DNA of 64,000 nucleotides from Archilochus colubris (lineage: Eukaryota; Chordata; Aves; Apodiformes; Trochilidae). Numbering within the stretch: position 1 is the first letter of the stretch; each line of letters opens with the position of its first letter. Of this stretch, positions 14,408 through 27,184 are shown piece by piece. The stretch is from the NCBI GenBank assembly GCA_023079485.1, contig CM041084.1, positions 127,407,292 through 127,471,291 of the forward strand, in the 5' to 3' direction. The position numbers and the translations under genes are program-made. The notes beneath the pieces are model-generated. The model saw only the letters and a list, made by a program, of their open reading frames with translations. It was not told the origin of the DNA and made no database searches.

Positions 14408-17400
14408 CCACAGCTTCATCTCATTTGATGTCAAAGCCCATGGCAGTGCCTGTAGAGCCACATGCTCAAGTTTCTGCTGTATGGAAAGCCCCATGGTCAG
14501 TGTCCTCTGGTATCAGCACAGTGAGTCCAGATTGCAGCCACAGAAGGGAAAAAAGAGTGTGCATTAGTAAAATAGTTCCTCTCAGGGCAATTGCACCTCT
14601 TTATAATCTTTCTCCTCCCCAGTATCCTTGTGGGTTGTTATAACCCCCCTGGAGAATGAATTTTAATTTTAAAAGAGCCTCAGGTGGATAATGTGAGAAG
14701 AAAACTCTTCCCACAGGAGCTGCTGTGCCTGCAGCAATAATATTTATGCTTGAGGCTGAAAATGCTGACAAGTTGAGCTAGGTGCTCTCTTTTGGCATGG
14801 GCTGCCCATCACAGCAACGTTGCTATCATGTCCTGTCCAGTGCGATCAGCATCTATGATGCTTCCCTGGGGACTGCAAAGACAGCCAGAGTTTAAAAGAG
14901 AGTTAGCTAAGATAAATTGTTAATTTAATTGACTCATTCCAAGGAAGGTATCTGTGTTGCAAGGAGATTTTAAAGAGCAGCTGGGAATGTCTGGGTTCCC
15001 ACTAAGCAGGTGCTGCATGGGTACATGGAAAGGCCCACCAAGGGGAAGATGGGCTGAAGAGAAAATCCTCATTGGCTTTCATAGGCTGTGAATCCAGCTT
15101 TTGTTATTGCTTCACATGTGCAAGTGTGCAGACGTCCCCTGTAAGGCTCCAGTATAGGTTGCACTGCTACAAAAAAAGGCTTATCTGGAAGTTTTTTGGC
15201 ATAGCAATTGGAAAATATTACTTCATCTACATAGAAAATTTTCATGAAGTTTATTTGAGTTTCAGCAAAACTTCTGCCAGCAAATCCTTTTCAGCAGCAG
15301 GATATAATTTCTGGACAAACTGAGAAAAAGGATGCTGTCTCTGCACTTGTAACAAGAACACCTGGAACTGCACAAACCCACAGATTCCAGACCTGCTCTG
15401 CCTGACTCAGAAGAAAGATGAGCACTTGAAAGAGCCTTAGAGTTTAACTTTTTATTCCCCAGGAGTTTCCCTGGGTATTGAGAGTCTCTGCCTGTCTCAC
15501 AGGAGACTTTTTCAAACTTTTTAAAAAAAACTGAATATTTCGAAGTGTGAAATAGAGGCACAGAAGAAACCACCCCACAGTTGAGTCTTATGGTCAGCAA
15601 CCTCACACCATAGATGGGTACAGGTGGAGTTCTCCCAGCCAGGCAGTGCCCCAAACATCTTTCACAGGCAAATACATATGTCTCTCAATTTCCCATAGGA
15701 AAAAAAAAAACCCCAAAAACAAACAAACAAAAAAAACCCTGAAAATTTTCTATTGCATCCAGCCCAGAACAGCAGGCTCCTTTCATCTGCAGAGGTCTTG
15801 CAGGCCCAGGAAAACTACCAAAGAGCTCACAGACATGGGCTTCCCCTCTCACTTCTTGCCCCTCCAGAGGGTCCTTCCTCTTGGCATGCTTGCATCTTCT
15901 TCCCAGTGTGCTCTTTTCATGGCTGTGCTTTTCCTTCTTGCCCTTTTCCATCAGATCTGACATGTAGAGGGGGATGAGAAGGATGAGCATCACCACTGCT
16001 TCTGGGCTACCACTGGCCATCCCTTCAGTAGAAAGGATCCCCCTCGTGTCCTGCACCTTTGCCACAGTTATCTCCATCTCCAAGAGCTGAGTAGCACCCA
16101 CATCCACCCTGCCCCAGCTCTCTTGAGCACCATCTCTCTCCTGTTTGTCACACAGGTGCAAGGATTCTGAAGGGTTTTCCAGAAGAGTGATGTTGCTGCA
16201 ACTTCAAAATGGTTGGTGCTAAAATAAGATTATTTCCAGGAGAAACAGCATGACATAGGGTTGACTTTCTTCTTGTGGCTAAAGAAGGTAAATGTTCCGT
16301 TTCTCCAGTCATATAATAGATCAAGTAAAATACAGACTGGTGGGCTTTTGGAAACATGCAAAATTTAACTGCAAAAAAAATGCTATTTTAAATGAAGAGG
16401 GTAAAAATTAATAAGTTTCTCTGTCCATGCTCAATCTCTTACATTATACTTTCTCCTCTATTAGAAATCTAAAAACTCCATCTGCCAGTTTTGCCTTCTT
16501 CCATCTTGTTACCAGTTTTCTCTTCCACCTCTTCACCACAGGGACTCTGCACATGAAGCCTGTGCCACCAGTCCAGGTTCTCTGACTTTCCTTAGCACTG
16601 TGTCCATTTTGAGACCAGTTAGAAGTTTTCAGATGGAAAGTTTTGCCACCAGGAAATGTAGAAAAAAAAGTCCACATAAACGTGCAGACTGCAAGAGCCT
16701 TTCAAAAGTTGCTTCTTGCCTTTATAAAGTCACAAAGTGTTTTAACAGAACTGCACCTAGTTATGGTCACACCAAGATTTCCAATTTTTTAAATAACATA
16801 TTTCTCTGCAAAAATATGAGAAACACTAAAGTGAGAAACACTCAGATTCCCTCTTTATATTCCCTTTGTATTCAGTTATTTTTCAAGATCCTGGAATGTC
16901 TCAAAGATAGCAAATAACCTCAACAAATCCGATCATTTAATTAACCCTTCCCTGCTTTACCATCCATCAGTCACAATTCTACAGCATTAAACTCACACTT
17001 GTGTCCATAGAGTTACATTTCACAGGGCTTCATTAAATTCATGAAGATTTGGAGAATCATAAGCTCTTAAAAGTTTAAAACCATTTAAACTTAGTCAGAT
17101 ACAGCTTGGGATGAGCTGACTGTACAGCTGCGGAGCTGACTGTAGCTCTGCTCATTCACTGGACAGATGCCAAACTATGAAACAGCAGAAAATCTAACTC
17201 ATATCTACTGTACCTATAGATGTACCTCCAAATAAAGACCAATCAGCAAAACAAATTTAATTTTTAATTCACTAACTGAAAGGTCTGCATTTTAAGAAGG
17301 GCCTGTTTTTTTCCTGAGCAAGAGCCTTGAAAGACATTCTTTATTTCAGATGTCCCTTGCATCACTTAGCTGGTTGCAAAGTTGTATTAATAAGAATCAG

Positions 17401-20400
17401 TTCTAGAAGCAGAACACTGCATTTTTATTAGTCAGTATAAATGATCTTTAGTTCTTGACTTCTGACAGATCTTAGGTTTTCAGCTAATGGATGCCAAAAC
17501 CTGTCTCACAAGCATCCAGCAATAACATCCTGAATAATCTCAGGAACTCATTTATCATTAAGGAGCCCCATCTCAAAATTGGTTGCCGTATCATCTGGCA
17601 TGTTGAAATAATTGTATTATATTTAACCCCTCAATAACTCATCTACCTAAGTCATTTCTAAATTATATCTTCCCTTCTCCTAGGCTTTCATTAGACTGAC
17701 AAATATCTGTGTCACTCCATGAGCTACAAGTTCCTTGGAAAAAGCACTCTTCCTTGCAATGTTATTGCCAGCTGATGCCAGCAGCAGGGTGAGTGATTTG
17801 TTTGCTTTGCAAGGCTGCCTTCCATTGTCCTGAATTCAACACTAACATCTTGATAATCCTGCATTTAAATCTACTGACACTAATGCTCCCCTCTTTGGAT
17901 CTCCTCACTGAAGTACCAAAGGCTTAGAAAGGTCAACAATAATTTCTCCATCTGTAGGGCTCACCAAAAAAAAAAAAAAAAAAAAAACACACACAGAAAA
18001 AAGAGGATTAAAACCTTTGCAGTGAATAGGTTGTAAATTATGTATTTCTCTGGACATTACTATGAGTAATTCTGCTTTACTTGAAGTTCTATGATCCAAA
18101 GTCTGGAAAAGATTAAAGGATTAATTTCCTTATTGATTAATTATTGCATTTTTTTCCCCTTTATTCTTATGTTTCTACTGTATTTATGTATTAAAAATGT
18201 TTTATTCATGGGTCCTTACATAATTGTCCATGACCATGGCACAAGATACATTCAAAACCCCTGCATCTTCAAATATACATCTAATTTTATATTGTTAAGG
18301 ATTACACAGACATTAACTGCATCATGTTCTTTAATTCTGGTGGCATGACATCAAAAGAGTTAAGAGTCCACAAGTTCAAATTTTGCAACATTACTCTCTT
18401 GCAAAATGCACTCTAGAAGGCTCTGGGACTGACTTTTGCCCAGAGCTTTTCTTTTTTCTGTATCCACAAAGTTAACAGAGTGGCAGGGGGTGAGGTGGGG
18501 ATAAAACATAGGAAATCTACCTCAAAATGTTAAAGGATCATGATATCTTGCATTGGCTGCTTTCTCAACATGTTGCAGGTTATGATCAGAACAAAAGTTA
18601 TTTTTTCCTGGGTATGAATTTACAGAGCATTGAAATGGCACAAGATTCTGCTAATGTGCTCACACAAATCTATAGTCATTGTATACAATAAAACCTCTAA
18701 TTAGTTCAGATATGACATTGCTCTCTATTCCAGTTTACTAGGAAAGTTAAGGGATGGTGTGTGCTTGTTCTGAATGCATTAAACACTTTTTCTGATTAGA
18801 TTCTATGCACATTTCACAGAGGAATATACATCTGCTCCATCAGTGATATAAAACTGGTATTTCCTCAGGGGTGTATAAAGTGTGTATAAATCTCTGCATC
18901 TGTCTGAGATTTGCATAGATGCTGGTACACAGGTCACTTGTGCACTTAGTTTCCTTTGTGATCTGGGAGCAATGCTGGTTAGCTTTCAGTGCTGTAATGA
19001 GATCATAGTCATTTTTTGCTTACATATGTAAAGCATTTTTCTGCTGTGCATGGTGGTCTGTGCTGTATTCCCAGTTTAGTCCAGTGGTTTTAAGTATTTA
19101 GAATAAAAAGCTTACTTTGAAGAGTATTACTGGCCAGAGTGCATGTGCCAAGTTTAGTTTCATCTTTCACATTAAATTAATAATTCACATATTGTGTCCA
19201 TCATGTAATTGTAACAAGTCTGTTTGTTGAAAATATTCATCACAGCTCACAGAAAAGCACCCTTTTGTATAGCCTATTGTCTCATATTAACATACTTTTT
19301 TCTCAAGGAATTCCCCCTGAAGCAATCCCCACTCTAAGCCATTAGTTGAGCACATCTGCCCACTCTAATGACTGCTCTAGTGTACACATACCTGACTGCC
19401 ATCTAATTTAGACATCACCCATAGGACACTAATACTAATGTCCCCTGGGCTAGCTAAGTCCTGGATTATTGAGTAGCCACAGTTATCACTTCATTTGGTC
19501 TTTGGAGGTGAACCAAGTGCACCTGAGGTCATAAATAGGTCAGATGATTGTAGAGCTTGCAGGGGAACCAAGTATTTTTGTTACCCTAATAAGAACCAAA
19601 AATATACTTCCTAATTTGTTTTGACAGAGAATCCATTTGCTTTGCGTTTCTGCAATGTCCCCTTGTGTAGCTAGGAGAATGCAGCCAATTAGGCATAACA
19701 TTCTTTTTCTGTATGAGCAGCAAGTTAAATAAATTGATGCCATTTAAAATTAACATACACAAAAAGAAGAAAGAAAATTGGCAGCATCAAATATCTGATA
19801 ATCAATCTTTTATTTTATAAAGGAAAGAAAAAGGAATAAATCAGAGCTGCTATTTCTAATTAAAATAGTAAATAGAGATGTGATAAACAATGGGGGTTAT
19901 GATTGCTGCCTATAAATACGTTGGGGGGAGGTAAACACACAGAGAAGAAAGAGCTATTTAAGCTAAAGGAAAATCCTGGCATGAGAACAAATGAGAACAA
20001 ATTATTTGTGAACATGTAAGGCTGGATTTAGAAGAAGGCTTTGAGCCTTTGGAAGAGGGCGTTCTTGAACAGTCCTAAAATACTACAGTGGGGAAAAAAA
20101 TACATCACTGGGGTAAACTGGAGCCTGATGAAGAAACTCTATAAACTGTTTTCAGCTGAAAGGGGGGGACTGCACACAATAATGTAGGATTTCCCTTTCA
20201 ATCCCAAATTTGTAAATGGTGTAAATTGTGTTTGTGCATTAGGTTAAATTCGGATCTGTTTCAGAAAGAACCTGTTAGTGGGTGTTTGTGTCACTGCATA
20301 TTTTTACACTGAAAGCAAATCCACTTATGTCTGGTAAAGCAACCTTACTCCTCCCCACCCTAATAGGCAAATAGGAGATGATACCAGTTTTGAACTTGGT

Positions 20401-21866
20401 CCATTGTGGAGCAGATTGAAATGTTCTCATTTACAATTGAAGCTGTCCAGTACAGCCCCCTTTGGGCAAATACTCAGTTGCAGCAAGAAAATGAATGAAA
20501 AATTCTGTTTTTCTTCTGCTGTGGATACTTACACACATACTAATGTACACAACACAGCCTTTATTCCAGAGGAAACAGAGGCAGTAAGAACCTGGATTTG
20601 AACAGCTGGAGGTTTGTGAGAGAAGATAAAATACATGCTTAAGAAATTATTTATCTTTGTAGAAAATAAGGGGTGGCCAAACCCATGAACAAATGCAAGA
20701 GTTTTCATGTGAATCAGCAAACCTACACAACAGGTGAGTTTATACATCTCAAACCTCAATTACCTTCTATGTCAGCTTGGCTATTCCAAGCACTGTTTAC
20801 AAACAGATGCATACCAAGATGCCTGCATTAAAATATATAAGTGGATACCTTAATAGAAAAATTTTGATAACAAAGTATATACAGGAAAAATAATGTAGCA
20901 GCTCCTCTGACTCTTAATTTTTCTTTGTTTCTGGGTCAGAGGAAGCTATATTTTTTCTTTAACCAAATTACCAAGTCTAAGTTGCTAAGAAATCTTATAT
21001 TACAGCAAGGGTCAGTGCTCCAAAGTGATGTGTTCCCCTTTACAAATGCCTTACTCTCACATGATGTTATCAACTTTTGTATTGAACCTGGTGTAAAAGC
21101 CTGGGGAAAGACAGTCATTTGTTCACATTTCCTTGGTTTTCATTGCATCAGCAATCTGCTCCTCACCTGCCTGCAAAACTGGGTGGAAGCTGGCAACTGC
21201 TGAAGTCTTTTCAAGAGGGGAGATGAAGAAAGCAGCTGCCTGTTTCTCTGTTCCTTCAGAGAGCTGGGTAAGATGTGTTGAGACATGCAGGAACTGCTCC
21301 AAATGTCCAAATCTCCCTTGTTCTCATCACTTGCAGCAAGTAGCACAATAAGCAGGGAGTGATGTGGCTTTAAAAAAAATAGAAAAGGAGTAATATTGTT
21401 ACAAATAGCAGCAGCATCCCCAGAGTACCACTGTAGCTCAGAGAACTGTTGTTCTGGGAATGTCTCTGCTATTAGTACTAAAAATTAAGCAGTCTCAGTA
21501 GATGAGGCTAACAGTTTTTAAACTGACAAAGTGTTTCATATACAGTATCTCTATTTCCCAATTCCATTTCCTCATTAACAAAGCCAGAAAAAAATGACTG
21601 CAGTAATTAGTTTCCCTTCAGCTTTTGCTATTTTTTTTTCCTTCTAATTACATTCATTCCCCCCACTGCATGTATACATCAAAAAATTTCACCAGCTTGA
21701 GGGGCAGATTTATGCAAACCATAGCTGAAGATTCAGGACCAGTGTAGGAGCAAGCACTGAGTCATTCTTTCTCCTGTACAACAGCAGCACCAGAGATTCA
21801 AGCCTGTTCTTTGAATACAGGAACACTGACTGGAGCCTACACAGTGGTTCAGCTTCCCTACCCATT
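14408..21866. other. Non-coding stretch, no recognised repeats
   Basis: No supported gene. Open frames of up to 158 codons (15685-16161, minus) are opposed by frames on the other strand and show no domain. A 22-A homopolymer lies at 17966-17987. The part from 18,600 to 19,250 is AT-rich with several ATTA/TAAT words but without a clear cluster. Confidence 0.55.
17966..17987. repeat. Poly(A) tract, 22 A
   Basis: Twenty-two uninterrupted A residues followed by CACACACA. No recognisable retrotransposed body lies directly upstream (plus strand) or downstream (minus strand), so it is probably a plain homopolymer rather than the tail of a processed copy. Confidence 0.85.
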
Positions 21867-22062
21867 TGCACTGGGTTTAGCTGGGATAGAGTTTATTTTC
21901 TTCAAGGGAGCTGGTATGGAGCTGTGTTTTGGATTTGTGCTGAAAACAGTGTTGATAACACAGGGATGATTTAGTTACTTCTGAGGGCCTAACAGGAAGG
22001 TGGGAAGAGACACATCAGGAACAAGATGAGGCCAACTGACCAAAGGGATATCCCATACAGTA
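21867..22062 (+). mobile_element. ERV LTR, 5' part of an interrupted copy
   Basis: The stretch starts TGCACTGGGTTTAGCTGGG and continues with GGATTTGTGCTGAAAACAG and CCAACTGACCAAAGGGATAT. I recognise these words as the 5' half of a common avian endogenous-retrovirus LTR, read on the plus strand. The expected TATA-containing middle section is not seen. Instead a CR1 3' end begins at 22063, and the 3' part of the LTR resumes at about 22490. The family name is not certain without a repeat library. Confidence 0.6.
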
Positions 22063-22130
22063 CGGAATCATAGAATAGTTTGGGAGAGATCTTTAAAGGT
22101 CATATAGTCCAATCCCCTCCTTCAATGATT
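22063..22130 (-). mobile_element. Short CR1 3' terminus inside an LTR
   Basis: A roughly 68-bp piece with the antisense CR1 3' end: GAATCATAGAATAGTTTGGG, then GATCTTTAAAGGTCAT and AGTCCAATCCCCTCCTTCAATGA. It stops where other copies continue with the GCAGGGACA motif. It lies exactly where the LTR loses its middle, which suggests insertion into the LTR, followed by or together with loss of LTR sequence. Confidence 0.7.
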
Positions 22131-22489
22131 CTTCAGGTTATTTCTTGCAGCATCAGATGTTTAAACTTACAGCATTTAGAGATTCAAAGTAGAACCATAT
22201 TAGAGCTAAATATACCCAGAAAAGAATTTCACATGGCAGTGATATCACCATGCATTATCAAAAAGAGGAGTTATGTCAGAAAAGCCATCAATAAGGTCTA
22301 GTCTGGCAATGCGTTTGATGACTATGTGAAAATAGGATGCAAATTTTGATTTGCACATCGGATAATCCCTCCTGATAGCTAGGAAGAATAGAATTCACTC
22401 TCAAACAAGAGGAGAAAGATGATCTAACAAGAAGATATAATTACAAACACTCAGAAAAAATATGATGGAGACAAATGGGGGATGAGGAA
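22131..22489. other. Unassigned insert between LTR halves
   Basis: About 360 bp that match neither the CR1 3' end to the left nor the LTR to the right. No domain or low-complexity pattern was recognised. It could be diverged LTR middle, extra DNA carried in with the CR1 fragment, or unique sequence if the two LTR parts come from different insertions. Confidence 0.35.
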
Positions 22490-22810
22490 TTTTGACCTGT
22501 GATGATGATGTTGTGCTTATCAGTAAAACTGTGAGGGGGGGAGTTGGTGGGGATTGCTGTTGCTCAGGGACTGGCTCAGCACTGGTAAGTTGGTGATGTG
22601 CAGCTGTTTTCTTTTGCATCACTTGTTTGCCTTATTTAGCGTTTTTTTTTCCCCTCACATTTTCTGTTGTTTTTTTCCTTAATTTTATTTTTAGTCATTA
22701 AACTGTACTTATCTCTACTCATGAGCCTGTGCACTTTTACCCTTCTCACTCTCCCCCACATCCCCCTGGGTAGGGGGGTGAGTGATGGCAACCAAAGCAG
22801 GGGGTACATC
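22490..22810 (+). mobile_element. ERV LTR, 3' part of an interrupted copy
   Basis: The segment contains GTTGCTCAGGGACTGGCTCAG, CTTTTGCATCACTTGTTTGCC, TCATTAAACTGTACTTATCTC and CCCCCACATCCCCCTGGG, in that order. These are recognisable words of the 3' half of the same avian LTR type whose 5' half lies at 21867. ATTAAACTGT.CTTATCTC overlaps the usual AATAAA-like region. The end is placed at about 22810 by loss of similarity. No internal retroviral genes flank it, so it is probably a solo LTR. Confidence 0.6.
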
Positions 22811-25020
22811 ACCACCTCCCTGCCTCCTGCCTTCCCACCCAGCTGCAGCAGCAGGTGTGCACCGGGCAGCCACACACTTGCTGGCACATTCTTTGTATGC
22901 AGACTCCAGGCTTGTTAAAGCTTTCATTAACACTGAGGTGAAATAAGGATAATGCCCTTCCAGCAGCATTTTCCCCAGCCAGTCTTACCTTCCTTTCTTA
23001 CTGCTCAACCACAAAAAGGCCTGTTTTACAGATGTTACTTCGTCACTCAGTATTTCACAGGAGAAGAAAGAGAGAAGGAAGAAATTGTTATTATTTTACA
23101 ATTTCCTTTACAATAGGGTAAGCACGTGCAAGGTGAAAGGCTGAGCAATGACAACAGAACAGCTGCAGCTGCTGCCTGTGCCTCACATCCTCTGTTCAGC
23201 TTGCAGTCAGGCAGCTCATTGGTTTCATTTCCAGAAAAATCCCACTTAAATAACTACATGTACAAAAAAAAAAAAAAAAAAAATAAGCTCATTTGCACTG
23301 CACAACACTAGATGTCATTTGATTCCACCAACTTGAGAGATTTGCTGCATTGCACAGACATCTATGCAGAGAGGCAGTCATCTCTCTCTCGCTAACACAT
23401 AGGAATGATGATGTTCATCTGCAAACCCCCATCTCTCCTTTCTGGAATAAATGTATAACAATAAGTTATAGACATCTCCCATAATTTTCAAGAAGACCTC
23501 AAGTCCAAAAAATGAACTAATGAGATGATGTCTGGGTAGAAAAATCTTTGATACTATTTCACTATTAGTTTGATGCTTGAGAGGGACAACAGGAGCCCCA
23601 GTTTGCACTAACTGGGTAAATTATCTTAACAGAAGTGATGTCTGTCCTCTCAAAACTGAATTTCTCACAGACTACTTTCACTGAGGCGAGACAGGCACTA
23701 GATGGTTTGATGGCTGTTTAATTGATTCAGCCACTTTTCATCTAGTAACTGAATAAAGAATAGTTCCACATGACACTATTAATTCTCTGAGTATCCTATT
23801 AATTTCTCTACTTCGCTGTCCTGCAAGTGCTTAGCCCTCCTCTCCACTCAATAAATAAATGTCTGGAGAGGAGACAGATTGCTGTTGTTTGTGCAGACTG
23901 CCAGAGGATGCAGGGACCATGGCAAAAGTGCTCTCTGCCATCCTTGTCTGCAGGCCAGGGCATTTTTTTCCGCTTCAGCATGCACAAGGGGTGCCTGGAA
24001 GCAGTTCCCCCTTCAAGGGCAGATGCATGACAAGCATCTCGCTCCATCCCAAATCACCTCTGGGAGAGCACAGCCCACTTCAACCCTTGCCTCTGGTTCT
24101 GCCATCTTCCCCTGCCCTTTCTCCTGCCTGCTGGGGCCTCTCACCCTGGGAAAAGAGGGAGGAGAGGGGTCACAAAGGACATCTTCAGGGAACAACAAGA
24201 TAACCCCACAAGCATGCTTCAGACTGAGCTGAGCCCTCCCTCCCATTCCATATCAGGGCAGTCGCTGGTCATTCACTTCCACTTACAGTCACTGTGTATG
24301 TCTTCTGCTGCCCTGCCTCCAGGTATGGCTGGCCAAGTACTCAGTCTTCAGGCAAATATGTGACAGAAAGCATTAGATTTCAATAGAAAAGCCTCTTGAT
24401 TGAGTTTATTGTGAAACTTTGAAAAGTTTGTGGAGGAAGAGTCATGCAACCGAAAGAACTGACCTCTTCTAAAATGGAGCATCCTCAATCTGCCATGGGT
24501 TTTGGAAATGTCTTTTTAGGAAAGCTACAGGTCTGAGCCTACAAAATGCAGAGCTCTCAATAAAAATACATGTTTTATTTTCTATCCATACCCTGGTTTT
24601 ATTTAAACAGGTTCTTAAAATATATAACACTGTTGCTTTGAAATTCTAGAAACATCTGGTTTTGGTTTAAAATAATAGTTTAAAATAATTTAAAGAAAAT
24701 TTGTAATGAACATAAGGATACAGTCTTTTAATATTCAGTTTCATCAACAGGAAAAACTAAATCTAAGATCTCAATATTACTAGATGCACCTGTCATGCTC
24801 TGAGCTCCAGCTCTATTTAAAGAGTTCTGCATGTTCAGGATTTTCTAGGACCTGACAAGAAAGCCTTTCTCTCTTCAAATTTTTATCTCAAAAAGCAAGC
24901 AAGTAATTTTAAAAATGTGCTAGATTTTGTTCTTTCTTGCACTGGTAAAATACAACTCTTTTATTCTTAATATATTTCCCACTTCAGGTGCTTCTAGTTC
25001 CAGTTATCCTACTAATAAGA
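22811..25020. other. Non-coding stretch
   Basis: No supported gene or transposon. The interval 23,860-24,250 is somewhat richer in G+C and carries overlapping frames of up to 117 codons in several phases, none with a recognisable domain. A poly(A) run lies at 23264-23283. Confidence 0.55.
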
Positions 25021-25742
25021 GAATCATAGAATCATTAGGGTTGGAAAAGACCTTCAAGATCATCAGATCCCACCTTCAACCCAATACCACCATGCCCACC
25101 AAACCATGTCACTAAATGCAATGTCTACATCTACATTTTTTTACCATCTCCAGGGATGATGACTACACCACTTCCCTAGTCAGCCTGTTCCAATGCTTGA
25201 CCACTATTTCAGTGAAGAAATTTTGCCTAATATCCAATCTAAACCTCCCCAGGTATAACCTGAGGCCATTTTCTCTCATCCTACTGCTGATTACTTGAGA
25301 CAACCCCCAATCTCTCTTCAAGTAATTATAGAGAGCAGTAAGGTCTCTCCTCAGACTCCTTTTCTCCAGATTAAATATCCCCACTTCCCTCAGACGCTCC
25401 TCCTAAGACTTGTTCTCCAGACCCTTCACGAGCTTCATTACTCTTCTCTGGACTTACTCCAGCACCTCCATGTCCTTCTTGTAGCCAGGGGCCCAGAACT
25501 GAACACAGCACTGAACGCAGCCTCACCAGTGCTGAGTACAGGGACCATCACTTCCCTTCTCCTGCTGCCCACACTGTCCATGATGCAGCCCAGGATGCTG
25601 TTGGCCTTCTTGGCCACCTGGGCACACTGCTCATGTTCAGCCAGGTGTTGACTAACACCTCCAGGTCCTTTTCTGCTGGGCACCTTTCCAGCCACTTTTC
25701 TCCAAGCAGTCTGGTATATGTATAAAACTGGCTGTAAAACAT
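25021..25742 (-). mobile_element. CR1 LINE, 3' arm of a compound copy
   Basis: On the minus strand this reads from the last part of the ORF2 protein into the 3' UTR. It ends with the CR1 terminus (plus strand AGAATCATAGAATCATTAGG). Decoding gives the C-terminal ORF2 landmarks in order but in three frames: AEKDLEVLVN (near 25670), SILGCIMDSVGSRRREV (near 25580), then [11 protein letters not shown] and [13 protein letters not shown] (25163-25260). At least two frameshifts separate them, so it is dead. Its first codons correspond to the residues that should follow the end of the plus-strand arm at 27184. Confidence 0.9.
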
Positions 25743-25940
25743 TTCTCTACCTTGTTTTCTTTTTTGTCACAGACAGCATTTGGAAAAGCTAGACAATCCT
25801 AGCAAATAACCCTTTACTTCCTTGCTTGAATATTGATCTGCTTTAGCTCTTATACACATCCTATCTATTCAGCACTTTCCTTTCAAGGATTCAAGTTCTT
25901 CCAAGCTCAAAACCAACGGGAAGACCCAGTGGGAAGGAAA
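25743..25940. other. Unassigned spacer between two CR1 arms
   Basis: About 200 bp of AT-rich sequence between the opposed CR1 arms that I cannot match to CR1. It matters because a simple 5' inversion would join the arms directly. It may be filler DNA, diverged CR1 or unrelated sequence between two separate insertions. Confidence 0.4.
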
Positions 25941-27184
25941 TCAAGAAAGGGATCTAGGAGATGAGTATGGTTTAACAGGGAACTGCTATGGAAACTCGAG
26001 TGGAAGAAGAAAACCTATAGAATGTTGAAGGAAGGGCTGGCCACTTGGGAGGAATATAAGGCTGTTGTCTGAGAATGCAGAGAGGGAACTAGGAAAGCTA
26101 AAGCCTCCTCTGAATTAAGCCTTGCAAGAATGGTTAAGGACAACAGGAAGGGCTTCTTCAAATACATGATGGATAAAACTAACACTAGAGGCAATGTAGG
26201 CCCAGTGCTGAATGAGGTGGGTGCCCTGGTGGCAGAGGATACAAAGAAGGCAGAATTGCTGAATGCTTCCTTTGCCTTTGTGTATACAGCTGGGGGATGT
26301 CCTCGGGAGCCCCAAGCCCCTAAGGCTGCTGAGGAAGTCAGGATAAAGGATGAGTTTGCCTTGGTTGATGAGGACTGGGTTAAAGATCAGTTAATGAGGC
26401 TGCACATCCATAAATCCATGGGTCCTGATGGGATGCACCCATGGGTGCTGAGGGAACTGGAGATGTCATTGCTAGGCCACTCTCCATCATCTTTGGTAAA
26501 ACACTGGGAACTGGAGAGGTTCCTGAAGACTGGAGGAAAGCAAATGTCACTCCAGTCTTCAAGAAAGGCAAGAAAGAGGACCCAGGTAACTACAGACTGG
26601 TCAGTCCCTGGAAAGGTAATGAAACAACTCATTCTTGGTGCTGTCTTCAGGCACATCAAGAATAAGAGGCTTATCAGGAGCAGTCAACATGGATTCACTA
26701 AGGGAAATTCATGTCTGACCAACCTGATAGCCTTCTATGAGAATGTAACTAGGTGGATGGATGATGGCAGAGCAGTAGACAGAGTTTCTGTTGATTTCAG
26801 TAAGGCATTTGATACCATCTCCCACAGCATCCTTGAAGCTAAACTGAAGAAGTGTGACCTGGATGACTGAGTAGTGAGGTGGATCTGAAGCTGGTTGAAG
26901 GATAGATGACAGAAAGTTGTAGTCAATGGGATGGAGTCAGTTGGAAGTCTGTTTCTAGTGGAGTCCCTCAGGGGGCAGTACTGGGACCAATATTATTTGA
27001 TGTATTTATTGATGACCTGGATAAGGGAATAGAGGGTACTATCAGCAAGTTTGCTGATGACACAAAGCTGGGAGGAGTTGCTGAAACCCCAGAAGGCTGT
27101 GCTGCCATTCAGAGGGACCTGGACAGACTTGAGAGTTGGGCAGGAATAAATTTAATGTATTACAACAAGAGCAAGTGTGAATGA
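25941..27184 (+). mobile_element. CR1 LINE, inverted 5' arm with RT region
   Basis: A plus-strand CR1 piece covering the linker before reverse transcriptase and most of the reverse-transcriptase domain. It begins weakly near 25941, is clear from about 26000 (GGCCACTTGGGAGGAATATA) and ends abruptly after AAGAGCAAGTGTGA. No plus-strand 3' UTR or terminal repeat follows. The missing 3' portion is present next door in the opposite orientation at 25021-25742. Confidence 0.9.
26130..27184 (+). pseudogene. CR1 ORF2 reverse-transcriptase remnant
   Basis: In life this domain copies the element's RNA into DNA at a nicked target. Visible landmarks are HKSMGPDGMHPWVLRE (near 26410), EDWRKANVTPVFKKGKKEDP (26525-26585, in another frame), SSQHGFTKGNSCLTNLIAF (near 26680), motif A DFSKAFDT (from 26793), [11 protein letters not shown] (26957-26989) and the catalytic box FADD (27050-27061). 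The aspartates of motif A and of FADD are kept. The frame is broken: two compensating shifts between about 26460 and 26600, a stop at 26868-26870 just after CDLDD, and another frame change before 26906. It cannot make an active enzyme. Confidence 0.9.

Noticed and set aside
15685..16161. 158-codon minus-strand frame
   Set aside because: Opposed by open frames on the plus strand, ends in a phenylalanine-rich run from an A tract, and has no domain.
17966..17987. A22 tract as a processed-pseudogene tail
   Set aside because: No cDNA-like body or target duplication next to it.
26387..26659. Minus-strand frames of 63 and 90 codons
   Set aside because: Antisense shadows of the CR1 reverse-transcriptase remnant.
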